Positions 1-12,376 are shown, counted from the stretch's first letter. The stretch is DNA of 53,274 bases from Gonium pectorale (GCA_001584585.1 LSYV01000023.1:448910-502183), one strand, 5' to 3'. The notes: generated by a model from the sequence alone, not told the origin. Translations and numbers: made by a program.

Positions 1-270
1 ATGCGGGGCATGGGTTCGGGGGCCAGGGACGCGCATCGAGGTAACGAATGCGAAGACGGTGTGCTTATGAGGACAGGACCGCCCGAACGGCCCGGCACAG
101 ATCACCAGGCACAGATAGACCAGAGCACGGACAGGATCGGCAGGCTCTCATATCCATGAGGGCGTGTGCCTTCCACGTTGTGGAAGGGCAGTGCTGGACA
201 CCCTTCAGAGCGAGAGAAGCCCGATACAAGGCGGCGTGTCCGCAAGCGGCGCGCTCGGGTGCCGACCCAC

Positions 271-3200
271 CTCGCAGGCCGGCAGCGCCCTCAGCTGCTG
301 GCACAGCTGCTGCCAGGTATCGTCGCCCAGTGCCGACGAGGGCAGGTTGCAGAGGCTGCCGGCGCCGCCCTGGCATCCGACCCGTGGGTCGTTTCCCGCC
401 ACCGGCTCCAGGACCAGGTGCGGGGCGCCTGTTGGGGGTCCCACAAGGGGCGGGAGGGGGTAGCATCTAACTCGCTTTAGGAAGCCTGATTTGGCAAGAT
501 GACAAGTGTATTTGCGAGTGATTGAACGTCAGGCGTGAGGCGGGCGTGTTCCAGGTGTTGTGCTCCACCGAAATGCTGGAGGAAGGAAAAGCTTAGAGCT
601 AGCAGCTAGGCAGTAAGGACCGCGAGGTGGCGGCTTACCGCCCCTGTGGGCTGATGTCTCCACCCTCCGGATCCGGCGAGCCTCCAGCTGAGCTGCAGGA
701 GGTGCGCCCGGCCCTATGACGTCGGCAACTCCGCCTTCTCGGGCCCCCCCGGGCTGCTGCTGCGTGGCGTACGGCGGCGCAGCGTCGCGATCGTTCGCCG
801 CTCCGGCGGCCAGCTCCGCATAACCGGCTCCGCGCCGCTCCCCCAACTCTGCCGCAGATGCTCCTGCCCCCGCCAACGGCGCTGCGCCTCCTGCCACCGT
901 CACGGCCGCAGCCCGCGCCGCCGGCGCGGCCGGCCGCAGCCGCGGCCCTGGCGGCGACGGGGCCAGCTCGATGACCACCAGCAGCCCACGCAGCAGCTGC
1001 AGCGGCAGGTGGTGGTCGTGCCAGAAGGACTGCACCTCCGCCAGGCCCTCCAGAGTGGAGGCGGGTGCGTACAGGGCGCGCAGGAGCGCGGGGGTGAGCG
1101 GCACCGGCTGCGGCGGGGCAGGACGCAGGAGGGAGGTGGGGGACGTCGATCATCCCGGGCGGTTGGGGGCGGGGCGGTCCGGGCTTCCAGGGGAAGGTGA
1201 ACTGGACAATTTAGTGGGAGTGGCTCTACAAACGCGCAGGGTGCAAGATAGCAGGACGCAGGCGCACCATAGGCAACGGGGCGGTCGTTTAAGCGGTCGG
1301 AGGCGGGGCGGTTTTGCGGTCAGGGGACCACCTGCTCACGGTGCAGGACGGCATCGTTTTGGGGATGCGCGGCAACTGAGGGCATCTGGCTGTATCTGCT
1401 GCATACGGACGGGCGAGGACGGGCGAGTCGCGACGCGTGAAGGGGTGTGACATGCGGCATCCTAAGCTGGATCAGCTGCCGCACGCAGCTGTGATGGAAT
1501 GATGCAGGCCCGTCGCATGTATCGTACACATGTATGTACACACATACGCTGCCGGCTTCCGGCTAGGATGTTTTCACTCGCTGCCCTCTTGCAAAGCTGT
1601 TTGATTTACGGTTTTTCTTTGTTTGAGCTCGCTGTTGCGCAAATTGGTTCAGCATACACGCACGCACACACACGGCAAAACGCGGCAGAACGCGGCAGAA
1701 CGTTCCCCTGTGCCCCCATCTGACTGATACCCATACCGTACGCCCCCAGCGGCCCCCGACGTCACCTCCCACAACAAGGCCGCGCGCCCACACTTCCGCT
1801 CACCCGGTCACAGCTCATCAGCTCAGCCGCCAACGACGCCGGCTGGGGGTCAATGCTGGCGACGGTGCCCAGGCAGGAGGCGGCGCCGGAGCCGAGACCA
1901 GCGCCGTTCCTGGTGCAGAGGGCGGTTCGGTCGGGCGCCGCAGGTGCCGGCGCGCACAGCCATAACCCTGGCGGCGGCCAGACGACGCCCCGAAGCGGCG
2001 AAGCGGGCAGCGAGGGCATCGCCCCGCCCGCCGACGGCGCGTCCGTCGACGTCCCAGCCACGTCGCTGCTGCAAGCGCTGGCGGCGCTGACGGCGGCGGC
2101 GGCAGGGCCGTTGGCGATGACGCCGGTGACGGTCGATCCGGACGCCGGGCACTGCCTGGACAGCGCCTCAGTCGGCACGGCCCAGTGGGACCGTCCCTCC
2201 AGGGGGTCGTGCCGACCGCCCATCAACCGCGCCGCCGCCTGCGAGGCTTCCGCCTCCGCCGCCTCAACCCGCTCTGACGTGGCCGGCTCGTACAGCTCCC
2301 GCAGGAGCCGCTCCGCCTCCGCCGACGCCGCGACAGCGACGGCAGCAGCAACAGCGTCGGCGGCAGCCGATGCACCGCCATTGCCGCCGTTGGCGGAGCG
2401 CTCGCCGGCGTTCCGGGGCGAGGCGGCCTCGTGCGGAAGTCCGGCCTTGCCGCTGCCGTGGGGCTGCCGGCGCGAGCGGCTGAGGGAGTGATGTACCCGC
2501 TCGCGCTCGCCCCCACGACCTCGCTGCCTACCTCGTCCCTGATGCTCCAGATCCTGATCCGCAGCTCCGGCGCCGGAGGCCCCCTGACCTGTTGCCTGCC
2601 CGCCGCCGGCGCCCGTGCCCGCCCGCTGCTCCTCGCGTCTGCGCTTCTCCCGGTCCCGCTCCCTGGCTTTGTCCCTGCTCTTGCCCTTGCCCCTCTCCCG
2701 GCTCCTCTCTCGGCCCCTGCTCCTGCTTCTGCTCTTACTCGCCTCCATTCTCGCGCCCTCCCTGCGGCGTCGCTCGCCGTCGCCGGCCTTGCCCCTGGCG
2801 CTGCCCTTGGCGTCTTTGCCACCGGACCACAGGGCAGACGGCCGTTCGGAGGGGGTGGCGACAGAGGAGGCGGGCTCCATGGGGCTGACTGGAGTGGGTG
2901 GTGATGACCGGAGCAGCGGTGACACGGGCAGCAAGGCCGGCGCAGCCGCCGTCGGGCCCGGCGGCGCAGCCAGAGATGGGGCGGCGGCGGCCCCGGCGGC
3001 CCCGGCGGCTCCGGCCCCGCCACCGCCAGCCCCCTCACCATGTTGCTGCTGCGCCGCATGCTCCCGCGGCGAGTGCTCGTGGTGTGTTCGGGAGTCGCCG
3101 CTGCCAAAGTCCGGCACGTCGCGAAGGCCGAGCACCGGGATGCACGCACCGCACCCGCCAGCTGCAGCGGCGCCGCCATCATGGCCGTCGCCACTACCGT

Positions 3201-5142
3201 CGCCTCCATCCCTGCGGTAGCCGTCATCGCCGCCGACGTCGCCGCCGCAGCCATCGCCGCCGCCGAAGAGGGAGATGGCGCCCGCTCTGGCAGCGCCCTG
3301 AAGGTGCTGCGCGGGAGGGTCGTCGCGGCCGCCGGCGGTTTGGTCAGTTCTCACATACCTGGCCGGAATAGCGCTCAGCACCGCATCGTGTCCCAGCGCC
3401 TCAGGTGCCGCGGCGCCTGCTCCGGGAGGCGCATGGGACGGGGCAGCTTCTGCCGCAGTCCGGGCGCTGCCCACAGCGCGGGGCGCGGCCGGCTGATGGC
3501 CCGGGGCCGATGACTCGACGCCGCTGGAAGCCGTCTGCATCAGGTGGTGGTGAGAGGCGTCTTCACCGTGCTGTCGGCGGTCGGTGCCGCAGCCGGGGCT
3601 GAAGACGCCCGCAGACGCATGGCTCGGCCGGGGAGAGGTGGGCGAAGGTGGCGGCCCCGGCGAGGCCGCCCGGCCGGCTGCGCCTGCATATGTCTCCTGC
3701 TGGGAAGCATCCGCCGCCGGGGCGACCCCAATGTTGATGACGTTGGCGGCGCCGCCAGTGGTGGCTGAGCGGGCCGCGCCGGCGGCGGCTGCAAAGGAGG
3801 GCCCAGGCGGCGGCCGCGCGCGGTTGTGCAGTGACACTGACACCGGCGGCAGCAGCGGCGGTACCCCAGCAGCGGCCGGCGGTGACACATGACTGGAACC
3901 TGCGGCCTGGTGACCGCAAAGATGCATATCCAGTTCCGTTGGGGCCGTCAGGGACGGGAGCACGACGGGCCCGGACACTACCGCGGGTCCATGACCCGCG
4001 GGTCGGCCGATGGCCTGACGCGCGTTGCCCGTCGCCGCCGCCGCCGGCTGCACCTGTTCGCTTGTGGGAAGAACTGACAGCGACGTGGATTTAAAGCCCG
4101 TCGGTCTCTCGCAGCCGTCGGCGTCCGGCGCGGCTGTGGCAGATACCGGTACGCGCGGCAGCGAACCGGTCACCGCCCGTGTGGGGACACCTGGTGGCCC
4201 GCCTGGTGGCAGCACAGCGCCGGCGGCGGTGTGGGCCGGGTCTGGAGGGTCTGGCGCCGCCGCCGCGGCCATCGCAGCCGACGGGAGAGGCCCGGGCGCC
4301 ACCGCACCCTGGGTGGGCGCGGCGCAGTCACCGGATGCGGTCACCGCCGCCGCCGCCCGCTTCCAGCGCTGGCGGGGGTCGTTGGGCACACCGACGCCCT
4401 CCGCCGGCGCAGCCGCTGCGGTGATGATCTTGTTGGTCAGCCCGCCGCTGCCGCCCCGGCTCAGCCCACCGGCCTTCGCCCCGACCTTGAAGGACGACTG
4501 CGGGCCGATCGGGTGGTGGGACGGGGGTGGCAGCGGGGCCGGCTGTTGCGGGGGCTGCGGCGCTGCCACCGCCGGCGCCGCAGCCGGTGGGGCCCCGCCC
4601 GCGGCGGCGGCCATTGCGGCGGCGGCGGCTGAGCTGCCCCCCGTGGGAGGCTGAGCCGGCGCTGCGCCGCCAGGCGCCTGCGCTTCCGCGGCCACGGCGG
4701 CACCGCCTCCGCCGTCACGAGTGAGCTCGCCCTCTCCGCCGCCGCCAGCCGGCAGCGCGGTGGACTGGCGGCGGGCCGACTGGCCGAATCGGATGCGGCC
4801 GCCGCCGGTCACGACACCGCCGCCGCCTCCCTGCACCTCACTCCCGCCCTGCGAAACAGGGTACTCCGGGGGCCGCAGCGAGGCGGCTGCCCTTCGGTCG
4901 TTGCCGGCGCCGGCACCGGCACCAGCGCCGACGCCGGGCCAGCGCCCCCCACCGGCATCCAGCGACGTGGCAAATGGCGAGCTCTGGGCCATTGTCGAAG
5001 CGTGCCAAGCAGCAGCCCCATCGCTGCTGAGCGGCTGTCCAGGCAGTAGCAATGATGTCGTTGTCGTCGCGATCGCTGCTGTTGTCGGAGGTGGACCGTC
5101 ACCGCCGGGAGCCGCAGCCTGCGTTTGTGCCGGCCCTTGCAT
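271..5142 (-). CDS. Large RS-rich low-complexity protein, unknown family (3' end off window)
   Basis: Exons 5142-1804, 1107-639 and 428-271 join with matching phases (0, 1, 0), giving at least 1322 residues; the next exon lies left of 271, possibly outside the window. The start is the first ATG after an in-frame TAA nine codons upstream. Exon 1 (1113 codons, no intron) is mostly Ala/Gly/Pro/Ser. It holds a basic RS/RE/RD-rich segment (about 2575-2800) with SRSRSRGRERSRERGKGKS-type runs, like those of SR-related splicing or mRNA factors. The donor after LMSCDR (GTGAGC) leads into a better-ordered exon starting PVPLTPALLRALYAP and containing QSFWHDHHLPLQLL. The third exon contains DDTWQQLCQQLRALPACE. 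These C-terminal helical stretches look like folded domain pieces, but I do not recognise the family. A nuclear RNA-related role is inference from the RS segment only. Confidence 0.62.
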
Positions 5143-5849
5143 ATCGAGCTGAGCCTCGTTGTGGAGCTCTTAAGACCGTCCGCAGCATGAACGATGGGCG
5201 GGGTGAAGCGAGGAGTTGCACGCTGTCCACATAATGCCTCGCGCCCGAGGTCGCGCGAAACCGAGTGCTGTCCCGGTCGGGTGGATCAGGAACCTATGGC
5301 AGGCCTCGGATGCGAGCGAGTACACGGTGAGGGCAGGGCTGAGCGGGGAGCGCGCGCGCCCCGTGGGTCGTTAGCGGGGGACAGACCGCGCGCACATTGG
5401 CACACAAACGATAGTGCATTACACAGCTGGATGCAGTCCTGTGCAAGAGGCAGCTTCGAGCGAGCGATGCGCCTTGACAGTATTACCGTATTGCGTCTTC
5501 CTAGCCCAAGCCGGTGTAAGGCTCCGATGAGAACTGTTCGTCCTGTGTCAACACATTCAGCGAGATCGTACGTACCATTAATGATTCGACGCTTCTTTGG
5601 GTATCTGAGCTCGCCCAGGCTTGTCCTTGCTCACTGCTCCCCCTCTCAAGATGCTCGCTACAGCATCGACTGACTCCACCACACCGCTGCCTAAGCACGC
5701 CTTGCCGTCGAATTTTCAGCCGCCCGTCGCCGCCTCTCCGTGCTACATCGAGCCTACTCTCCGACCGTACCAAAAACATCTGCTGCGCCTACCGCCTGGA
5801 TTAAAGCATCAAAGCCAATAAACACTCGCCCGGGTTGCCATGCTGACCC
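5143..5849. other. Intergenic: promoter of the RS-rich gene and 3' UTR of the OPR gene
   Basis: No coding signal is visible on either strand. The stretch separates the ATG of the leftward RS-rich gene from the stop of the leftward OPR gene, so it should hold the OPR 3' UTR (down to about 5405) and then the promoter of the RS-rich gene. The only specific motif seen is the TGTAA signal listed separately. Confidence 0.5.
5419..5423 (-). promoter_or_regulatory. TGTAA poly(A) signal of the OPR gene
   Basis: TTACA on the plus strand is TGTAA on the minus strand. It lies about 430 nt beyond the OPR stop codon. TGTAA is the usual chlamydomonad polyadenylation signal. Five bases occur by chance, so the assignment rests on position. 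Confidence 0.45.
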
Positions 5850-8800
5850 TCAGAGGGTCACTGCCCCCGCGGACACAGCCGCTTGCGCCGTCGCCGCCGC
5901 TCCTGCCCGGTCCGGCTCCTGCTCCTCACGCGCCTCCCGCCGCTCCTGCTTGCCCGCTTGCTGCCCTGCCGCCGCCGGCTGCAACGGCTGCCGCTGCTGC
6001 CCCTGGCTCCCGCCCCCGCCGCCCGCCTGCGCCCGCGCCGCCTCTCGCAGCGGCCCCAGCGCCTGCGCCTGCCCCTGCTCCGCCTGCGCCTGGCCCGCCA
6101 GCTGCCCCGTCCCCTGCCGCTCGCGCTCCGCCCGCAGCTGCTTCTTGGCGGCGCGGACCTTCTGCGCGATCAGGCTCTGGCGCAGCTCCTTGTAGCCGGG
6201 CATCTGCTCCAGCGGCACCCCCAGCGCCTCGTACCAGCCCTGCAGCTGCTGCCGCCGGAAGCCAAAGGCGTGCAGCGCGCCGAGCAGGCGGCGCTTGTGG
6301 TAGGGACGCAGCGCTTGCGGGCTGCGCGGGACCCTCCGCAGGACCGCCTCCAGCCAGCGGCGAGGCACGGGGATCTGCGAAACGGGGTTGGGGGCACACG
6401 GGCGGGGTTGGGGGGCAAGATGGGCTTCCAAGAAGTGCCGTGCTGTGGGTGACGCGGGGGAGAACGCGCGTTGTGTGTGCTGCGGGAGCAATGCTGTTCG
6501 ACGCCGCATGGCAACCGTAACCGTGCAAGCGCAGATGCCGGTCCGTGGGGTCGGTGGAAGGTCGCGGAGTTGTGGACAGGCGCAGCCCAAAAGCGCGCTA
6601 TCGGGTCACCGGCAGGCTGCCAAGCAGTAGCTGCGCGTGGCCCGACCCACTGCCACAAGAGCAACCCCGGGGTCGCTCTCAGCGCGCCCTGCGCCCGGGG
6701 CCATGTGATGCAACACGCCTGCCCCCGCGATCCCAGCTTCTGCAAACAGGCGAGTTATGAAAACAGCACCATTTCCCTTCCACAGGGCTGTGCAGGCCAC
6801 CCAGCAAGTTTGGGCACTCGGCCCGCCGTTACACTGGCGCTATCTTCCTTCGGACCTTGGCCGACCTTTCCCCGCAATCACGGCTCCTCCGACCCCCCCC
6901 CCCCGCGCTGTCCACTCTTCCCACCCACCTCCCCGGTCCCCCGCCCTCTCCCCGCCGCACCTTGAGTAGCGACACCGCCCACGCCAGGTTGGCCAGCTGC
7001 GCGGCGCTGAAGCCGCCCCGCGCGATCGCCTCGCCACTCGCCTCCCACAGTGCCTCCAGCCATTCCTCCTCGGGGGGCTCTCCCAGGAACGCCACGCCGC
7101 GGACCAGGTGGCTCATCTCCACGGGCGCCACCCGCCGCTCACGCAGCAGCGCCGCCGAGGCCGCCATGTGTGCTTGTAGCCACGGCGCCCGCGGCTTGTA
7201 GCGCAGCCGGCCCAGGGCGTGCAGCACGGTGGAGAGCGCGGCGGCGTCCGCGGCGCCGAGCCGCTGGCCGAAGGCCGTTAGGAAGGCGTCGAGCCAGGGC
7301 GGCGGCGGGCGCGCTTTCTGGCGGCAGGCGCCGTGCATGATCATGGTGAGCTCAATATCGGTCATGCTGCCCAGCGCGCGGCCGGACAGGACGTAGAAGG
7401 GGAGGAGCCACTGGGGCGGCAGCTCAAGCTGCAGGAGGGAGAGACCGTAGATGAGCTGGGCGAAGTAGGCAGGCCGGGGCAGGGAGGTGAGGCTGGCGTA
7501 GCTGCCGCGCAGAAGCGCCTTCACGACCGAGGGCGGCAGCCGGACGGACTGGCGCCAGGGGCGCGCCGCGGCGTTGAGCCGGCCGAGGAGGAAGGCAAGC
7601 CGCGCGTAGCCGCGGGCCGTCAGGGCCAGCCCCAGGGCTGGCGCCGCGCCGCCGCCACCTTCGCCGCCGCTGGCAGCGGGCCCCCCGTCAAAGGAGGAGA
7701 GCGAGCCGGCGGAGGCACCTGGGGACCGACCAAGGGGAGGCCTGTCGCGTGCAGAGGCGGCGCCGGCGCCGCTGCGCCGCGCACCCGCTACTTGCGTTGC
7801 GTTGAGGATTGCGCCGCCGCCGCCGCCGCTGCCACCGGCGGCATCACCGCCGGCCGCAGCGAGCGGCATGATGTTGGGCCTGCTGAAGGCGAGCGCGTGC
7901 TGCACCGCGCGGATGGTGGTTGCCGCCCGGGGGGCCGTTGACGAAGGGGATGCTGACGAGGGCGCGAGCAGCTGCTCCACCTGGGCCCCCGACAGGTCGG
8001 CGGCCCGCACGCCCGGCCTGCTCACACAGGCGGTCCCACAGGCGGAAGAAGTCCCCCTTCTCCTTGTTGGTCACGGCCCCCGCCGTGTTGAACAACCTGG
8101 AGAGGCGGCCCAGTGCCGCAACGATGTGACCACCCGTCAGGCCGCTCCAATGCCGGAGGACCAGCCACCGGACCTGGCGCCAGCTGGCGGCGCGGCCCAG
8201 CGAGTCGAGCATCCGCGCCTGGAAGGCCGCGTACGCATCCGCCTCCGTGGCCGCCGGTTCCTGTGCGGCGTCCAGTTCCTGCGCCGGGACCTGCCGCAGG
8301 AAGCCAAGGACCTCATCCAGGCTGGGTACCGGCACCATGTTGACTGCCTCCTCCGCTGCCGACGATAGGCCTGCCCCCGGCGGCGCCGCTGCCGCTGCCT
8401 CTGCCGGCGCTGCTCCCCCCGCCGCTGCGCCGCCGGCGCTCAGCCGCTGCTCGAACTGCAGCAGGTCCTGCCAGGTCCGCCCGAGCAGCTCCGTCCGCAC
8501 CGCCTCGTCCCGAGCCAGCAGCAGCTCCGACGCGTCCAACACGCGCACCTTCGCCCGCTTGCGGCGCAGCAGCGTCGGCGCCGAGGCCGCGGCGTCGGGC
8601 TCCGCCGCCGACGGCCCAGCGGCTCCACCCTCGGCCGCAGCCGCCGCGGCAGCGGCGGCGGAGGCCGACTTGTAGACTCGCTGCGCGTTGGACGCTCCGG
8701 CCGCCGCCGGCAGCTCCAGGTCCAACTCGTCCAGAAGGGGCACGAGCACGTCGGAGCTGCTGGTGGTGGCTGAGAGATTGCCCGAGACGGAGGTCCCCGC

Positions 8801-9355
8801 GTACAGCTGCGCCGCTGCGGAGGGGGCACTGCTGCTGACTGCGCCCGGCGACGGCGGCCGCGGCGAACCAGATGGCGGCGCGGCAGCCGCCGAGCCGAGC
8901 GTCGGGAAGATGGGGAACGTTGGAGGGGCCGGCGGCGCAGCTGCCATCACGGGGGCGGAGGCTGGCCGAGGCGGAGCGGCTGTCCCGTTGACTGCAGCTA
9001 TTGGGAGGCGCTCTTGAGATGCGGGGCCCGGGGGGGACGCTGCGCCGCGGCCGTTGGGAGCTGCCGGTGGGCGGGACGCCCAGCCTAGTCCGGCTGCGCT
9101 GCCGTTGACACCCGGGCCGGCGCCCGCACTACTGCTGGTGCTCGCGGTGCTGTTGCTCAGGCGCCGACTTTCAAGCTGCTCCGAGAGGACTCCCGAAGCG
9201 TCACCATCGACTGAGCCTAAGTTCGAGCCCGAGCCGCCCGTTGGGTCGGGCCCCAGGGCCACCAGCACGGCGTCCGGGTCGTCCCGCTGCCCAGCCCCCC
9301 CGAGCTCCTCGGCGCGAACTGCTAGATCCTCCGCTAGCACGGCCGGCGTGGCCCA
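5850..9355 (-). CDS. Octotricopeptide-repeat (OPR) protein, organelle RNA factor candidate
   Basis: Coding exons are 9355-6961 and 6374-5850 (CTCAAG|GTGCGG donor, TTCGCAG acceptor, phase 0). The acceptor at 9356 shows that an upstream exon exists. An unconfirmed phase-compatible candidate is 9986-10033, which follows two out-of-frame ATGs. The N-terminal third is Ala/Gly/Ser-rich. Then come degenerate repeats of about 38 residues with the OPR signature of Pro-Pro/aromatic then Leu, for example PPPPWLDAFLTAFGQRL, KPRAPWLQAHM, PPEEEWLEALWEAS and IPVPRRWLEAVLRRV. The C-terminus is Gln/Ala/Arg-rich and probably coiled. OPR proteins bind specific chloroplast or mitochondrial transcripts and control their stability, processing or translation; the target is not predictable. 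The reading frame changes between about 8075 and 7980: ...GDFFRLWDRLCEQ is in one frame and VRAADLSGAQVEQLL in the next. The cause is a 1-base discrepancy or a short (94-nt) intron. The total is about 970 residues. Confidence 0.84.
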
Positions 9356-10409
9356 CTGCGCAAACAGGGTCAGGAAAGGCGGTAAAAAGAGTTTGTGAGG
9401 AGGGTGGGCGCGTCAAGTATGAGGTAACGGGTGATGAGGCCCTGATGTGCCGCGCCTGGACCCCTTGGATCATCTGCCTTAGTCCCCGCGCCTTTGTGTG
9501 CGCTCATTGCGCGGGGGTGTGATCGGGGTGAGGCCTGGCGCATTCTCATTGACCAGGGGCCTGGGGCTGCCTCCTGCACCCCCCAAGCCCCGAAGCTGCT
9601 GCCAGGACCCAGAACACCGACAGCACGCTGTCCTTACCGCATCCCCTGCAGCACGAGGACTTCCCGAAGGCTGTGATGCATCTTTGCTTAGAATGCCCGT
9701 TCCCCGTAGTCGGGTCTGTGGAGTAGCAGGAGGTGCAAGTGTTGGGTTAGAAGTCGGGCACGCCCTGCTGACCCTGGCAATTTTTTCAACAGCATATTCT
9801 CAGGCATTCTCGTCTCACCCCTGGATAGTTAACAACAGCGCCGCGGCGTTGTGCTCCGAGCGTTCGCCTGCAAGCAGACGGGCAACATGTTGGATCCTTA
9901 CGGGTTATTACCAATAAAATACCGACAAAAGCTGCTGCACCGAATTGGGAGCGAAGATCCGGCTTCTGGCGTCCCTTCCGCTCACCGTGCCCATCCGGCC
10001 GCCCTCCTGTTCCACCAGCATCCATCCGTGCATGCACGTCCATGCATTTCATAAATATGGCTGGGCGACTAGCGGGGATGCATTCGGGCCGAGCGCTTCA
10101 TAGCCAGAGGTTTGGTCGCGTGTGAGTGGCTCGGCACAGGTTAATTTGGGTTTCAGTGCTTGATATACTACGATGCCCCTGCTGCGTGTAAACGGAAGCC
10201 CGCGGTAGCTCTGCTGGAGATCGCTGCGTTCTTCTGCCACGGCGTACGGAGCCTGTGCCCCCTATTACTTTCGTTGCCGCCATATATTCCGCGCAGAACC
10301 CGCAGAGAGCCTGTTTGTTTTGCCACCCGCCTGAAGACTTTCGCAACACGGCTCATACCGGTATTTGTGACACACCTGAGTCTCTAGCTGAGATAAAGTG
10401 CAATAAGCC
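9356..10409. other. Divergent upstream region between the OPR and WW genes
   Basis: This holds the unresolved 5' end of the leftward OPR gene and the promoter of the rightward WW-domain gene. A pyrimidine-rich acceptor (TTTGCGCAG on the minus strand, ending at 9356) marks an OPR intron. A possible first exon is 9986-10033, minus strand, ending at a GTGAGC donor in phase 0. No other gene is evident. Confidence 0.5.
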
Positions 10410-11284
10410 ATGGCATTGTTATCATTAGGTCGTAGGTTGCCCGTGCTGCGCGACCTGTCGCGAGTACTCTCCCGGGACACGATCATCGGTTCGTCACTTA
10501 TTTCATCCTCGGCGGGGCTTAGCAGCAATGCCAGTGGTGGCAGTGCGACCAGCGGCAACGGTGCCGCCTCAGGGTCGCCTTCTTCCGGGACCATCGCTGC
10601 ACCAGCGGACAACACCACTCCCGCCTCAACGTCCCAACCTTCTGCGGTCGAGGACGATGACGGGTGGACGGAGGTTGTACATGCTTCAGGACAACTATAC
10701 TACTGGAATCAGCGAACGGGTGAGGGGGCGTGTTTGTTGCGTTGGCGTGTCCGGGCTGTGTGTCGAGTTGGTACTACCCGTGGCTTCTTGTACGTCTGCA
10801 CCCTTCATGGAGCATCTGTGGTCAAGCTGGGTAATCTGGAGCAGCGCTCGGACATGGCTTGGCTGAACCAAGCCCTCAATTGTTACAGGAGCGCATGGCG
10901 GCGCGTTCACTGCGCTGGCTGCCTCCTCTTTGCGTGCGTGCCCCGAGTGGCTGCATGCAGCGTCTGGCCCTTGGCTAGTACACGCGGTGAAGCGCCGTAA
11001 GTGAATACTGAGGCTGGTCTGCCCCTCCGGTCCTGTTCAAAGGCGAGACAACGCAACTTGGTGAGCCGAAGCCCCAGTCACGCCGCGGGGGCGAAGATGG
11101 GAAGAGCCGCGGCAGCGGCGATGGCGGCGATGGCAGCGGCGGCCGTGCTGCTGGCGGCGGTGCTGGTACGGGCACAGTCCACGACCCCCGTGCAGAGGCG
11201 CCGCTGGAGGATCGCACCGGCACTTACGCGGCCATGGGTGTCCTGGCAGGGGCGTTCCTTGGCTGGGTGTCGCAGTTTGTCTAG
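10410..11284 (+). CDS. WW-domain protein with C-terminal membrane segment, probably mitochondrial
   Basis: Exons 10410-10719 and 11043-11284 (ACGG|GTGAGG donor, TTCAAAG acceptor, phase 1) give 183 residues. The N-terminus, MALLSLGRRLPVLRDLSRVLSR, is short, basic and hydroxylated, like a mitochondrial presequence. It is followed by a Ser/Gly/Ala linker. Residues about 82-112 form a WW domain: DGWTEVV, then GQLYYWNQRTGETTQLGEP, with W86 and Y97-Y98. The second signature Trp is replaced by Leu109, while the closing Pro112 is kept. After a Gly/Asp/Arg-rich linker the last 20 residues (TYAAMGVLAGAFLGW...) form one hydrophobic segment with no charged tail. WW domains bind Pro-rich peptides; a membrane-tethered adaptor is inference. 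The splice was confirmed because the WW motif continues exactly across it. The gene converges on the F-box gene 5 kb away. Confidence 0.87.
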
Positions 11285-11858
11285 GCTTGCTCAGACTTGT
11301 GGCTGCGCACATGTATCCCATGTGCCCTGTGATGAGGCCACATGTGTGAAACAAGGTCACAGAGCAGCCCGCGAAGGGCTGATGAGAGCGCCAGGGGCTA
11401 GTTGAGAGCACTGCGCCGACACGATGGACACCGAACGCGATAATGTTACCGGTCAATGCGGTATGGGGCAAGCATAGGGAGCCTCATGTCTCTTCCGAGC
11501 CACTTGGACTCACCGCCTTATCACGTGCTCGTTGAGTGTGCTGCTGACAACGTTTACGGGGTGGCCGAGGATGGCCGCCTGGCCCGTAGTGCCCAGTTTG
11601 CGGCACTCGTGATAACTCGGTAGCCAGGCCCTCACTCTCTTTGGCGAGTGTGCGCCGCGTCGGTTGATGGCCATGGCTTCGTTGGGCCGTACGGCAGCAG
11701 CATGTCCGCGGTGTGTGGTGGTGGGCTTTCTCTTTCCCCGCAGTTGTTGCACGGCTGCATGTGGTGTGAGCACGCAAACGCCGCAAACCCTTGGCTGAGC
11801 GAACCCCAGGCTGCCGCCAAGGTTTGGGGTGGGCACAGCGCTTAGCTTTTGAAGGCCA

Positions 11859-11863
11859 TGTAA
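11859..11863 (+). promoter_or_regulatory. TGTAA poly(A) signal of the WW-domain gene
   Basis: This is a TGTAA on the coding strand about 575 nt after the stop. A 3' UTR of this size is ordinary in chlamydomonads. Confidence 0.45.
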
Positions 11864-12376
11864 GCCTGTGGACAAACTCTCATGCGCCTGGTTAGTTTAT
11901 GCAGTAACCCGTGTGCATACAAGAAGGGCAGCTGTGCCATGTGCTTGCCTGAAGAATCATGGTGCCACTGATTTTCTCCACGACGCAAGGTTTGCAACCT
12001 GAGGTGAGGAGCAAAAGCCGTCGACTGGAGGAGCCAGAGCATTGGCTCCCTCTTTATCTGCGGGTTTCGTTAATAGTTGCTCTAATTCAAATTGTCTACG
12101 GCACACCTGAGCTTTCATGCGCTGTTGACTCTAGGGTCGGTGATGGGTCGGTTCCGTGTTTTGTCAGGCGAAATCCAAGCGGCAGGGACCCTTTGCTGCG
12201 TAGCGTGCATTCACAAACCGACTGAGCATTGACAGCACATACCCTCACGTGGCGCCCTTCCGGTCTAAAATGCTCACTTCGTCCTCGCGTTCGATTGGCA
12301 TCTCTTCGCGTTCTCACCCCTGGCGCACCAGGCACTGTGGGGGCTCCGCGCGACGCGTCCAGTTTGCTCGTGGCAG

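Noticed and set aside
1762..1803. In-frame tail (VSGSVGARPCCGR) to a stop after the RS-rich exon
   Set aside because: A strong GTGAGC donor precedes it, and the next exon at 1107 continues in phase with ordered sequence, so the tail is probably intronic.
2223..3371. Long open frames in other phases and on the plus strand over the RS-rich exon
   Set aside because: They are shadows of a GC-rich low-complexity exon: Arg/Pro/His-rich, with no splice logic and overlapping a better-supported frame.
9640..9685. MHHSLREVLVLQGMR with a GTAAGG donor as OPR first exon
   Set aside because: It ends in phase 2, whereas the exon at 9355 needs phase 0.
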